From positions 1-64,000 of the forward strand of contig MBPM02000172.1 of the NCBI GenBank assembly GCA_001695595.3: a stretch of DNA of 64,000 nucleotides, in the 5' to 3' direction. A model generated the notes under the pieces. It ran no database searches, had not been told where the DNA came from, and worked only from the letters and a program-made list of their open reading frames with translations. The first letter of the stretch is position 1, and every line of letters starts with the position of its first letter. This DNA is from Plasmopara viticola (lineage: Eukaryota > Oomycota > Peronosporomycetes > Peronosporales > Peronosporaceae). Below are positions 13,251-25,237 of this stretch, in pieces. Position numbers and translations under genes: made by a program.

Positions 13251-14122
13251 CTATGGAGCCTTTCTATCACGAATTAATAGCATTATCAATGAATTGGAGT
13301 CTTCAAATTTAACATTATTAAAGTCTTGATCGACGATGCTCAGAGTAATATTGCTGTATGCTCCATCGTTAATCGAGAGCCACTGATATTCAGGTGGCTG
13401 TATTGAGATCAACTGACCAATTGATGTCCCTTGAGGACTAAACGAAGTCAGAATATCAGGTGGTGTGCTAACCCGATTGTTAATAAGATTAGAACGAATT
13501 AAATAACTGCTGACGGGATTAACTTGTGGAGAGATATTGCTCAAAAATACTTGATTTGTTGTTTGAATGCTTGATGGGTACGTTACTGGACTGAATCCAA
13601 TCACATTGGAAATCCGTTGTTTGAAACAGTGATTCGAGGAGTATTAGTAGCGGTCGGTAATCCAGTTCCGGTTAATGAGTATAATCCAGTCGATGGACGT
13701 GAATATCCACTAGGAACAGAAGTTGGTGTTGCTAAGCAAGTGATTTCGCATGAATAGTACGTTGCGTTTTCTCTCATAGCGATATACACAACGTTATTAC
13801 CTTGAAAATCAATCAAATATGCACCGATACTAACTAACTGAGACTCGATGTAGTTTGATATATCTGCATACGAATAGTACCCATTCGGAAGCGTGATCGA
13901 AACCGATTGATAAGTCGCCGCTGTTGGAACTAATATACTGAACGTGTTGTTGCTGTATAAACTTCAATTAATGTTGAATTGAGAGTTGTAAATCTGCAGG
14001 CTCGATAGGGCAATTTCTTGAGTTTTGAAATTCACGCTTGATCCAGTAAAGTTCAATCTAAATGTATTGTTCAAGCCATTCGAAACAATGTTATTCCGAT
14101 TAAAAATGATAGTGCTCGTCAT
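13251..14122 (-). pseudogene. Penton-type minor capsid protein, fragment 1 copy
   Basis: This copy is homologous over its full length (872 nt) to 43356-44227. One-base losses near 13608 (in the ENPLF/NGF region) and 13963 break the frame. The C-terminal half, including the TNQVFLSNISPQVNPVSSY stretch that is frameshifted in the complete element, is open here. Confidence 0.85.
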
Positions 14123-14188
14123 CGTTCTAATATTCGATCTGTAGGTTGCCGAGTAAACTTTGTTTACGGTTATATTCGATAAGAGAAA

Positions 14189-14855
14189 TTAATTTAAAAC
14201 TTCACCTTTAAAATTCTTCCGGATCTGTTGCTTAACAGAGTCTATAAACAACATCTGTCCCTTTTCAAATGTTGCTTGTTTGTAATACCTATAGATATCA
14301 TCTTCACTTACTCCAGGTAGATTGAAATCTTTCAAAATTAGCTGTAGATCGCGTTTTGAATTTGCTTTTAGAATAGCGATGTATTCAGAATTCAATCTAA
14401 TCATCTTGTCAGTAGCAAAATAACTATGAGCTATGAAGATTGTTGAAAGTCCTTTGTGTCTTCCTCGAGTAAAAAATGACTAAACAAATCTCTCTGAAGC
14501 TTCTTATCGTTGGAATAATCATCAATAATAACAAGCTGTAAAGCATTTGGAATCTCTTTGATGGCGTCAACACTTGGAGGAGCATCCGGATCATAGAAAG
14601 TTACAAAACCTTGTAATTTTTCTTTGATGTAATCGTATAACTCTTGGTCAGGATTGCGTGCTATGACGTGAAGGTGACTATAGACGTGTGGAGACTCTTT
14701 AAGTATATGAAAAGCTAGATTTGATTTACCAGAGAAGCTGGGACCTAATACTATTAAACGAAAAAGCTTTTGAATACCAAGCTTTTCATTTTCTCCGAAC
14801 GATTTCTTCTTAAACTCCTTTGGAGCATTCCACCAAAATCAGGAATTGAACTCAT
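14189..14855 (-). pseudogene. FtsK/HerA-type packaging ATPase, fragment 1 copy
   Basis: This is the counterpart of 44294-44962. The C-terminal 71 residues are open. A lost base in the cgagtaaaaaatgac stretch near 14473 and another near 14822 (the gggagc to ggagc change) shift the frame. Walker A DNA for GPSFSGKS is still readable near 14735. Confidence 0.85.
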
Positions 14856-14905
14856 CTTGTATGACAAATCTATCTGTTATATTATATAAAGGATCGTTTT
14901 ACAAA

Positions 14906-17474
14906 ATGCTACCACCTAATTATATTCCATCCTTATACAATCCATCAGACTATATCGGCTCATTGGATTACTTGACTATTAGTATTGGCGATTTGCGATA
15001 TAACAAAAGAAATGGGGTGAATTACACTTCGGATTTGTACATCACTGGAAATATCTATCAAAATGGAACAATGATTGATTTGAGTGTGCTGTCGGGTATT
15101 ACACCAGGAACAGCTTCCGCTGGGAAATTGATTGCGGTTGACTCTACCAGAGACATCGCGAACATTAATAATCTCTCAGCATCACAATTAACAGGAACTC
15201 TTCAAACAGCTGCACAGCCTAACATTACATCACTGGGAACAATTTCATCAACACTCAATATTAGTGGATCTACCCCTATAACTTGTAATAACTCCCTGTC
15301 GAGTAGCACGTGCTCATTATCTGTTGATTCTGTATCTGGAGATCAGACATTTGGCAGTACAACAGCGAATAAGTTTCATTTGAGAACAAATGGAAATAGA
15401 AAAATAACGATAGGATCCACTGGTTTCGTAGGCATTAATAACACATCTCCAGCTAAACAATTAGATATTATCGGATCGACAGCATTAACAAACTCATTGT
15501 ATCAAATCACTGATGGAACAGTTATTTATCAGCAGTGGTTCGATGGAACTCAATGTTGTCTTCAAACGTTTTCAAATCATCCATTGACTTTTGCATCAAA
15601 TAATGGATCTGTGCAAATATCAGTATTAACGAATGGAAATGTAGCTGTTCATAACACATTGACAGCTACTAATATATCCGCTTCAACTTTATATGGAACA
15701 CTTCAAACAGCCGCTCAGCCCAATATTACATCGATTGGAACTTTAGCGACTCTTACGGCTACATCAATTACTGGAACACTTCAAACAGCTGCTCAGCCAA
15801 ATATTACATCGATTGGAACGTTAGCGACTCTTACGGCTACATCAATTACTGGGACACTTCAAACAGCAGCACAACCAAATATTACATCGATTGGAACTTT
15901 AACATCATTGAATATGGCAGGATTAGTAACCGCTACTTTAACTGCTAATGGGCAATCGTTTAGATCTATAAATGGGACTTTAACATGTGCTCTGTTTCAT
16001 TTTAACAATGGGGATGCTTATTTTGGAACATCTACAGCAAACAATTTAGTCTTTCAAACAAGTAATACAGGAAGAATGACAATTAGCTCAACGGGCGCTG
16101 TCTCTGGTATCTCATCATTAAGCGCTACTTCTATTACAGGAACTTTACAAACAGCAGCTCAACCAAATATTACATCTACAGGAGATTTAACGCTACCTAC
16201 GTCATTGACAATTACAAATGACATTACTCCACTTTCAATCAGTAATACAACCTCAACGAGTACCTTTCGCTTAACCATTCAAAATAGTGGTGGTGCTCAA
16301 GATATTGGTTCTTTTACAAACCATAGTTTCTTTTTAAATTCAAACAATACAAGACGATTGCAATGTGATACTGTTGGTAATATTGATATTTTAAATCATA
16401 ATGCAGCTACTGTTGGATTAAAGCTTGGTGGTACATTAATTACATCAAATGCAACAGAGCTTAACTACTTAGATTTAACTATGGGCCCAGGAACAGCAGA
16501 AGCTTCAAAAGCATTAGTATTAGATGCAAGTAGAAATTTAACGAATGTTGGTAAAGTCAATTTTACATCATCAGATGCTACCCAACCTATCGGCACTACT
16601 AATGCAAGTAATTATGGCTTAAATATGTTATCAACAGTAAATACAAATGGACAGTACAATTCAGCTGCGATTGCATTTAAAATAGTAATGTAGATGGTAT
16701 GCCTCATGGTGTAATTTTATCTCAACGTACTGCTGCAGCTGCTGGTGACCTAGTATTTTTAACACAATCTGCTACAAACAATGTATCAGAAACATGTAGA
16801 ATGTTATCAACTGGAGCATTAGCAGTTAATGCTATAGCTGCTGCTGCAGTAACTGCTTTTGGAAGTGCAAACTATGTTGATGGTTCCTACCAGAAAGTAT
16901 TAGACCTTCAATCAAATAATGTATCGCCAATTGATTTTTGTATTGAAATTAACTCTGGACCGAATACAACATCTACTAATGCAACTTGGATGGGCAATTT
17001 GACTAACAATGATTTGCGATTCGGAGTCAATAACTCAACTAAGATGATTTTAGATACAAATGGTCGATTAGGAATTGGAACTACTTCTCCATCAGCTATG
17101 TTAAGCGTATCAGGAACGGTAAGTAATACTTTTAATGTAGGTGGACAATTATATGCACAAGGTAGTAGTACAGTATATACGACATCTCAATTAGGTCCAG
17201 TAACAGTAAGTGTTGCAGTGGTGGACTTCAATGCAGTTCAATCTACTTCACTCTGATCGTCGTTGCGACATTATTATTGACACTGTTTCGATAAATGCGA
17301 TCTAAGTATGATATGAATATCTCAATCATGAAATAGATTGGTTTCATGCAAGATTGGCAGCTGATACATACACTAATGACACCGAATGAAAACTTGAAGG
17401 AAAATGACATTGCGATATTTGCATGATTAAAAAAACATCAAGTGTGAAGCAACTGATGGGGAAATTTTTAAAAA
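14906..17474 (+). pseudogene. Fibre protein with LQTAAQPNITS repeats, fragment 1 copy
   Basis: From the ATG at 14906 the frame is open to 16693, past the position where the complete element has its stop codon (here TTA, Leu). A lost base near 16678 then moves it into the frame 16699-17256. Beyond 17217 the S74 chaperone region is eroded by many small deletions of about 2-20 nt and cannot be read. The 3' limit is approximate. Confidence 0.8.
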
Positions 17475-17586
17475 CTCATTGGTCTGACGCCGACGGTTGT
17501 CGAAAAAACCTTCATTTAGCTAAGGGAGCCGAGCTATTCGATTGGTTGTTCGATGTGAACAAAAAAAAATTGATTTTTTTTGCCGG

Positions 17587-17745
17587 CTGACGGACACCAA
17601 TAGCCTGACTGGTCTGAAAACCAGGCGAACTTGTTCGGCGGGCAAAGACCCTTCGAACTTCGTTCGTACGGCGAGGGTTCACTCCGCGAGCCAATGTGGA
17701 GGACCGAAGGTCCCTGGGGCCCTACGGCGCCCATTCTGGCTCGCT
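17587..17745. other. Decayed hairpin cluster, fragment 1 copy
   Basis: This is the remnant of the hairpin array at 47730-48019. The CGAAC-TTC-GTTCG (about 17658) and GGACC-GAA-GGTCC (about 17700) stems remain. Others, such as the GGAGT/ACTCC and TGGAGC/GCTCCA pairs, have lost bases in one arm without compensating change in the other. Confidence 0.6.
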
Positions 17746-17749
17746 CCAA

Positions 17750-19492
17750 TACTCATATTCAACCATTCACCGAAACGATCAATAGACATATCGACCGTAA
17801 ACACGAATTAGACAATTCATTGACTGCAAGTATTGGTGCGGAGACAAGGATATATTGAGGCACATGGATTCGTTAATCGAGAGCAGTCTGCAATTCCCAA
17901 CATCCCATTTGTAGGAATCAAATAATCCGTTGCTAATCTCATGCGATAGCGCTCCATTAATAGCTCCGAGCTTCTTGACTTCGTCTTGGAACGATTCAAA
18001 TGAGTAATCATGCGTTTTGTTGAATACATTTTCATTGCCAACCATTACTTGGAAATTGCGAATGCTTGCTCCTGGCTGACAAGTCCATGGAGCACTGTCA
18101 AATGGGGATTGGAATTGTTCAATATTCGTTGCGCTTACGAAATGACCACTGCTTGTTTCACTACATGGAATCAGAGCAATGTATTTGATATTCTTTAAGC
18201 TTGAAGATAATTGAAAGCTAATCGGAGCGTTTTGCTGAGAGTTTTGTTGACCAGTACCTGCTTTTGATTTGAAATACTGTGCGTAGCAATCGAGGTAATT
18301 GACTTTCTTAACAGGTTTAACAACAATTTGACTTTGATTAGCGATAGCGTAGAAAGGGATATATAAACGAGTCGTTGTAAATGGGAAGATTTGACCAGAA
18401 GTAGAGATCTGTGTAATGTTGTTGGACATAACGCCGAAAGCTACTCGAAGTGAGCCAGCTCCGCCAGTTGTAAGTTTCCCTGCATTTGGATTACCTGGGG
18501 CCGCACTTGATATCATTACTGGAACCGTCGAGCAACCGTTTAGGGAGAGAGAGGATAAGCTCATTAAATCACCAGTTGCAGTTGTGATATCAACAAAGCC
18601 GGTATTGAACGTCATCGTTAATTTGATTTGAGGGTTCGCAACAAGATCCAATTCCTTAAAGATTGGATGGAGATCAACTAAACGAAGCTTTAGCATATAA
18701 TACCACGTACCAGCAACACCTCCTGCGGTAGTAACGCCAGCTACGTATCCACCAGTACCTTGTTGTTGAATTTTAAAAGAATTGCACCACTTCGCGTTGT
18801 CGGCCAACCAAGAGGGTTTGTTGCTGTAATCGTTGCTCCAGTGGCATCAGAGGTACCAATTTGTTGTGGATTCCAAATTAGACGCTGGATTAGTCCGTTA
18901 TTAAGAGCTGGAGTTGTTTCTGGAATTAAACCAGTAGCTACAGTTGTGGCAGCATTAACTGAATTATTCACAAAACCATCTCCTTGTGTTGAAGCGGTAG
19001 GATTGCTACTACTTTGTGGGAAATTTAGACTAACTACATCATCTGGAGCAAGATAGCAGTCTGCACCGTTCTTCAATAAATCATCATCACACCATTCAGT
19101 TTGAGTAAATTGTTCCAATAATTTTTATAGTCATTGCTGGTAATGACACTTTTACCGTTGATTTCAACCGCTAATTTATCTAAAATGTTCCATACACCAG
19201 CCTTTAATCCTACCGCAAAACGATTTAGAGTACCATTAAGAGCTGAGGCAGACGTATTTTTAACCGTTACTACATAAGGAACGACTACATATGCATCTCG
19301 AAGACTGCCATACCCAGTAGAGCCATTTAGTTGTGAAGTCGCATTAATGATGACAGTTCCCGATTGATACGAACCGTTGTTGTCATCAACGACATTTACA
19401 ACACGCTTGTCTTTGCTGACACTGACAACTGGATCCGGATTAGTTGTTGAATCGAATAAAAACGAATCTGCTAATTGGGTGCTATCACTCAT
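17750..19492 (-). pseudogene. Polinton major capsid protein, fragment 1 copy
   Basis: This copy starts at the ATG at 19492 with the same N-terminus (MSDSTQLADSFLFDSTTN) as the intact gene at 48022-49797. The frame breaks near 19110, 18775 and in the last 100 codons (small deletions at about 17800-17900). The readable blocks are 19073-19492, 18741-19118 and 17779-18807. Confidence 0.85.
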
Positions 19493-19552
19493 TATTAAAA
19501 TTGAAGGTTAATGCCTGTTATATTATGATTAGCTATATATAAGCATTAATAT

Positions 19553-19636
19553 TTTAAAAAATCGAACTACGTAATAGTTTGGAATGGAAGCTATATATTA
19601 CTTCGATTAGACTCAGGTGTAGGCCATTGGGTTTGT
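19553..19636 (+). pseudogene. Collapsed adenain-type protease remnant at fragment 1/2 junction
   Basis: Short words of the protease gene survive (ggaatggaagctatat, ttacttcgattagactcagg, gtaggccattgggtttg) with the intervening DNA deleted. The sequence then switches at about 19637 into the interior of the 515-residue gene of fragment 2. Confidence 0.7.
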
Positions 19637-19649
19637 TTTTCTTCCCTTC

Positions 19650-20454
19650 TTATATGAATCGTAATCTAGTACCTTCTGGAAAGGAATTGTTCATCAAAAT
19701 ATCACGAAGCATTTCGTATGCTCCAGACTCTATGTTGAATCCAAACTGATGTGTCGAGCCAATAGCAGTATCTTTTGTCTCAATGTCAATAAGATTCAGT
19801 ATGTAATCATACGTTGCAACCCAATCATATTTATTTAGAGGCTTGTTTGCTAACTTACCATTATTCACATTGAATAGTTTGCCGTCTGTTCCAATATACA
19901 CGTTTTTATCTGGAGTGCCAGAATTTAGAATTGGATTGACCTTTCTTTTGATAATAGTTGGATTGATGGTGTATTGATCAATTAGTTTTTCTCGTGCATT
20001 CCTTTGAAAGTTGAAATCATTAGCTTCAACTTGAGTTCCAAAGTCGTATGTACGCTGGGAGTCGTCAATATCACTCAAGGAGTCTTCTTCATTACCAATG
20101 TCCTCTAAATCATATTGACTATCGATTGTAGTCATCGTCGGTACTGCTTGCACCCCCACTCATTGATGGGGTTGCTTGTATTCCCGTCGTTGTCATAGAA
20201 GGCGTTGCTTGTATTCCCATTGTTGTCATTGTTGGAGATGCTTGAATTCCGGTAGTCGTCATGGAAGGCGCTACTTTCCTTAGCAATTGTTGAAGCGTCG
20301 AAGTATCTATCGTTTGATCCAGATCAGTAGCCCATTGCGTTAGTTTGTATCGATCATTCTTTATGCGTGCTAATTGAAGCTCCTCACTGTTCTCTTCAGC
20401 GAGTTGCTTCAATTTATTTTTTCGATCGCGGAGAGATTTAAAACTTGGAAACAT
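19650..20454 (-). pseudogene. 515-residue Polinton structural protein gene, fragment 2 copy
   Basis: From the ATG at 20454 the frame is open to a net 5-bp loss near 20158, which is identical to that of fragment 1. It then reads in a second frame to 19650, where the gene is cut by the junction with fragment 1. The C-terminal third is missing. Confidence 0.85.
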
Positions 20455-20573
20455 TATCGAGTCTATTAAAACGAAGTTCGAAAAATCGCGGACCTTTTCG
20501 AACAAGTTTCTCTAAGCTCAGCTCTATATAATATTACAATTATTGTTTTAGTTATTGAAAATAACTTGGGCTC

Positions 20574-21445
20574 CTATGGAGCCTTTCTATCACGAATTAA
20601 TAGCATTATCAATGAATTGGAGTCTTCAAATTTAACATTATTAAAGTCTTGATCGACGATGCTCAGAGTAATATTGCTGTATGCTCCATCGTTAATCGAG
20701 AGCCACTGATATTCAGGTGGCTGTATTGAGATCAACTGACCAATTGATGTCCCTTGAGGACTAAACGAAGTCAGAATATCAGGTGGTGTGCTAACCCGAT
20801 TGTTAATAAGATTAGAACGAATTAAATAACTGCTGACGGGATTAACTTGTGGAGAGATATTGCTCAAAAATACTTGATTTGTTGTTTGAATGATTGATGG
20901 GTACGTTAATGGACTGAATCCAATCACATTGGAAAATTCGTTGTTTGAAACAGTGATTCGAGGAGTATTAGTAGCGGTCGGTAATCCAGTTCCGGTTAAT
21001 GAGTATAATCCAGTCGATGGACGTGAATATCCACTAGGAACAGAAGTTGGTGTTGCTAAGCAAGTGATTTCGCATGAATAGTACGTTGCGTTTTCTCTCA
21101 TAGCGATATACACAACGTTATTACCTTGAAAATCAATCAAATATGCACCGATACTAACTAACTGAGACTCGATGTAGTTTGATATATCTGCATACGAATA
21201 GTACCCATTCGGAAGCGTGATCGAAACCGATTGATAAGTCGCCGCTGTTGGAACTAATACACTGAACGTGTTGTTGCTGTATAAACTTCCATTAATGTTG
21301 AATTGAGAGTTGTAAATCTGCAGGCTCGATAGGGCAATTTCTTGATTTTTGAAATTCACGCTTGATCCAGTAAAGTTAATCTAAATGTATTGTTCAAGCC
21401 ATTCGAAACAATGTTATTCCGATTAAAAATGATAGTGCTCGTCAT
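20574..21445 (-). pseudogene. Penton-type minor capsid protein, fragment 2 copy
   Basis: The gene is 872 nt, as in the other copies. A one-base loss near 21377 (agttaatct instead of agttgaatct) separates the first ~23 codons from an otherwise open frame of 261 codons (20574-21359). That frame ends IMLLIRDRKAP. It shows the intact C-terminal half of this jelly-roll-type protein, which is shifted in the complete element. Confidence 0.85.
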
Positions 21446-21511
21446 CGTTCTAATATTCGATCTGTAGGTTGCCGAGTAAACTTTGTTTACGGTTATATTC
21501 GATAAGAGAAA

Positions 21512-22179
21512 TTAATTAAAAACTTCACCTTTAAAATTCTTCCGGATCTGTTGCTTAACAGAGTCTATAAACAACATCTGTCCCTTTTCAGATGTTGCTT
21601 GTTTGTAATACCTGTAGATATCATCTTCACTTACTCCAGGTAGATTGAAATCTTTCAAAATTAGCTGTAGATCGCGTTTTGAATTTGCTTTTAGAATAGC
21701 GATGTATTCAGAATTCAATCTAATCATCTTGTCAGTAGCAAAATAACTATGAGCTATGAAGATTGTTGAAAGTCCTTTGTGTCTTCCTCGAGTAAAAAAT
21801 GACTAAACAAATCTCTCTGAAGCTTCTTATCGTTGGAATAATCATCAATAATAACAAGCTGTAAAGCATTTGGAATCTCTTTGATGGCGTCAACACTTGG
21901 AGGAGCATCCGGATCATAGAAAGTTACAAAACCTTGTAATTTTTCTTTGATGTAATCGTATAACTCTTGGTCAGGATTGCGTGCTATGACGTGAAGGTGA
22001 CTATAGACGTGTGGAGACTCTTTAAGTATATGAAAAGCTAGATTTGATTTACCAGAGAAGCTGGGACCTAATACTATTAAACGAAAAAGCTTTTGAATAC
22101 CAAGCTTTTCATAATCTCCGAACGATTTCTTCTTAAACTCCTTTGGGAGCATTCCACCAAAATCAGGAATTGAACTCAT
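21512..22179 (-). pseudogene. FtsK/HerA-type packaging ATPase, fragment 2 copy
   Basis: The first ~141 codons from the ATG at 22179 are open and contain GPSFSGKS and LQLVIIDDY. A lost base near 21796 (gtaaaaaatg for gtaaagaaatg) then shifts the frame, and the last 71 codons are open from 21727. The same lesion occurs in fragment 1. Confidence 0.85.
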
Positions 22180-22229
22180 CTTGTATGACAAATCTATCTG
22201 TTATATTATATAAAGGATCGTTTTACAAA

Positions 22230-24921
22230 ATGCTACCACCTAATTATATTCCATCCTTATACAATCCATCAGACTATATCGGCTCATTGGATTACTTGAC
22301 TATTAGTATTGGCGATTTGCGATATAACAAAAGAAATGGGGTGAATTACACTTCGGATTTGTACATCACTGGAAATATCTATCAAAATGGAACAATGATT
22401 GATTTGAGTGTGCTGTCGGGTATTACACCAGGAACAGCTTCCGCTGGGAAATTGATTGCGGTTGACTCTACCAGAGACATCGCGAACATTAATAATCTCT
22501 CAGCATCACAATTAACAGGAACTCTTCAAACAGCTGCACAGCCTAACATTACATCACTGGGAACAATTTCATCAACACTCAATATTAGTGGATCTACCCC
22601 TATAACTTGTAATAACTCCCTGTCGAGTAGCACGTGCTCATTATCTGTTGATTCTGTATCTGGAGATCAGACATTTGGCAGTACAACAGCGAATAAGTTT
22701 CATTTGAGAACAAATGGAAATGAAAAATAACGATAGGATCCACTGGTTTCGTAGGCATCAATAACACATCTCCAGCTAAACAATTAGATATTATCGGATC
22801 GACAGCATTAACAAACTCATTGTATCAAATCACTGATGGAACAGTTATTTATCAGCAGTGGTTCGATGGAACTCAATGTTGTCTTCAAACGTTTTCAAAT
22901 CATCCATTGACTTTTGCATCAAATAATGGATCTGTGCAAATGTCAGTATTAACGAATGGAAATGTAGCTGTTAATAACACATTGACAGCTACTAATATAT
23001 CCGCTTCAACTTTATATGGAACACTTCAAACAGCCGCTCAGCCCAATATTACATCGATTGGAACTTTAGCGACTCTTACGGCTACATCAATTACTGGAAC
23101 ACTTCAAACAGCTGCTCAGCCAAATATTACATCGATTGGAACGTTAGCGACTCTTACGGCTACATCAATTACTGGGACACTTCAAACAGCAGCACAACCA
23201 AATATTACATCGATTGGAACTTTAACATCATTGAATACGGCAGGATTAGTAACCGCTACTTTAACTGCTAATGGGCAATCGTTTAGATCTATAAATGGGA
23301 CTTCAACATGTGCTCTGTTTCATTTTAACAATGGGGATGCTTATTTTGGAACATCTACAGCAAACAATTTAGTCTTTCAAACAAGTAATACAGGAAGAAT
23401 GACAATTAGCTCAACGGGCGCTGTCTCTGGTATCTCATCATTAAGCGCTACTTCTATTACAGGAACTTTACAAACAGCAGCTCAACCAAATATTACATCT
23501 ACAGGAGATTTAACGCTACCTACGTCATTGACAATTACAAATGGCACTACTCCACTTTCAATCAGTAATACAACCTCAACGAGTACCTTTCGCTTAACCA
23601 TTCAAAATAGTGGTGGTGCTCAAGATATTGGTTCTTTTACAAACCATAGTTTCTTCTTAAATTCAAACAATACAAGACGATTGCAATGTGATACTGTTGG
23701 TAATATTGATATTTTAAATCATAATGCAGCTACTGTTGGATTAAAGCTTGGTGGTACATTAATTACATCAAATGCAACAGAGCTTAACTACTTAGATTTA
23801 ACTATGGGCCCAGGAACAGCAGAAGCTTCAAAAGCATTAGTATTAGATGCAAGTAGAAATTTAACGAATGTTGGTAAAGTTAATTTTACATCATCAGATG
23901 CTACCCAACCTACCGGCACTACTAATGCAAGTAATTATGGCTTAAATATGTTATCAACAGTAAATACAAATGGACAGTACAATTCAGCTGCGATTGCATT
24001 TAAAATAGTAATGTAGATGGTATGCCTCATGGTGTAATTTTATCTCAACGTACTGCTGCAGCTGCTGGTGACCTAGTATTTTTAACACAATCTGCTACAA
24101 ACAATGTATCAGAAACATGTAGAATGTTATCAACTGGAGCATTAGCAGTTAATGCTATAGCTGCTGCTGCAGTAACTGCTTTTGGAAGTGCAAACTATGT
24201 TGATGGTTCCTACCAGAAAGTATTAGACCTTCAATCAAATAATGTATCGCCAATTGATTTTTGTATTGAAATTAACTCTGGACCGAATACAACATCTACT
24301 AATGCAACTTGGATGGGCAATTTGACTAACAATGATTTGCGATTCGGAGTCAATAACTCAACTAAGATGATTTTAGATACAAATGGTCGATTAGGAATTG
24401 GAACTACTTCTCCATCAGCTATGTTAAGCGTATCAGGAACGGTAAGTAATACTTTTAATGTAGGTGGACAATTATATGCACAAGGTAGTAGTACAGCATA
24501 TACGACATCTCAATTAGGTCCAGTAACAGTAAGTGTTGCAGCTACATTTGGTGGACCAATTCAATGCAGTTCAATCTACTGTACATCTGATCGTCGTTGC
24601 AAAGACATTATTAAACAATTAGACACTGTTTATTGCGATAAATTCTATGATCTAAGTATCTATGAATATCGATACAAAGGATCAGATGAAACTATCCCAA
24701 AGATTGGTTTCATCAGTCAAGAATTGTATGCAGCTGGATACATAAACTTACTATCAATGACACCGAATGAAAACTTGAAGAAAGTGGATGAAGATGACAT
24801 AGAAGGATATCAGATGAACATTGATTATAGTAAAATTACAGCGATAAACTTCTGCATGATAAAAAAATTACTCAATCAAGTGAAGCAACTTGAGATGGAG
24901 CTGAAGCATAATTTTGAGTAA
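22230..24921 (+). pseudogene. Fibre protein with C-terminal S74 chaperone, fragment 2 copy
   Basis: The ATG at 22230 lies behind the TATA-like ttatattatataaagg. The frame breaks at about 22722 (aatgaaaaat for aatagaaaaat) and at about 24003 (tttaaaatag for tttagaaatag). The final block 24022-24921 contains the intact peptidase-S74 domain (TSDRRCKDIIKQLD, IGFISQELYAAG, NIDYSKITAINF). The nonsense codon of the complete element is absent. Confidence 0.88.
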
Positions 24922-24944
24922 AGCTCAATAGATTCCGGTCTGAC

Positions 24945-25235
24945 GACCGCTCGAACTTGTTCGACGGTCAAAGACCTTTCGAACTGTAGCTACCGGAGGT
25001 AGCCGAGCAATCTTCGATTGCGGTTCGTTCGGATGTCAACAAAAAAAATTGATTTTTTTTTGCCGGCTGACGGACACCAATAGCCTGACTGGTCTGAAAA
25101 CCAGGCGAACTTGTTCGGCGGGCAAAGACCCTTCGAACTTCGTTCGTACGGCGAGGGAGTTCACTCCGCGAGCCAATGGTGGAGGACCGAAGGTCCCCTG
25201 GGGCCCTACGGGCGCCCATTCTGGAGCTCGCTCCA
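24945..25235. other. Hairpin cluster between convergent fibre and capsid genes, fragment 2 copy
   Basis: Same order and sequence of short perfect stem-loops as in 47730-48019, essentially base for base. It begins with GACCG...CGGTC at 24945 and ends with the TGGAGC-TC-GCTCCA stem at 25222-25235. Confidence 0.75.
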
Positions 25236-25237
25236 AT

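Larger units (their letters stand above)
12133..19636. mobile_element. Polinton fragment 1 (truncated both sides)
   Basis: This is the central structural-gene block of the Polinton. It starts inside the 515-residue gene (breakpoint at acatcggtgattgc) and ends inside a collapsed protease gene that is fused to fragment 2. It holds the 515-gene N-terminal two-thirds, penton, ATPase, fibre, capsid protein and a protease remnant, all in the same order and orientation as 42230-50040. Every gene carries frameshifts. It has no TIRs. Confidence 0.9.
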
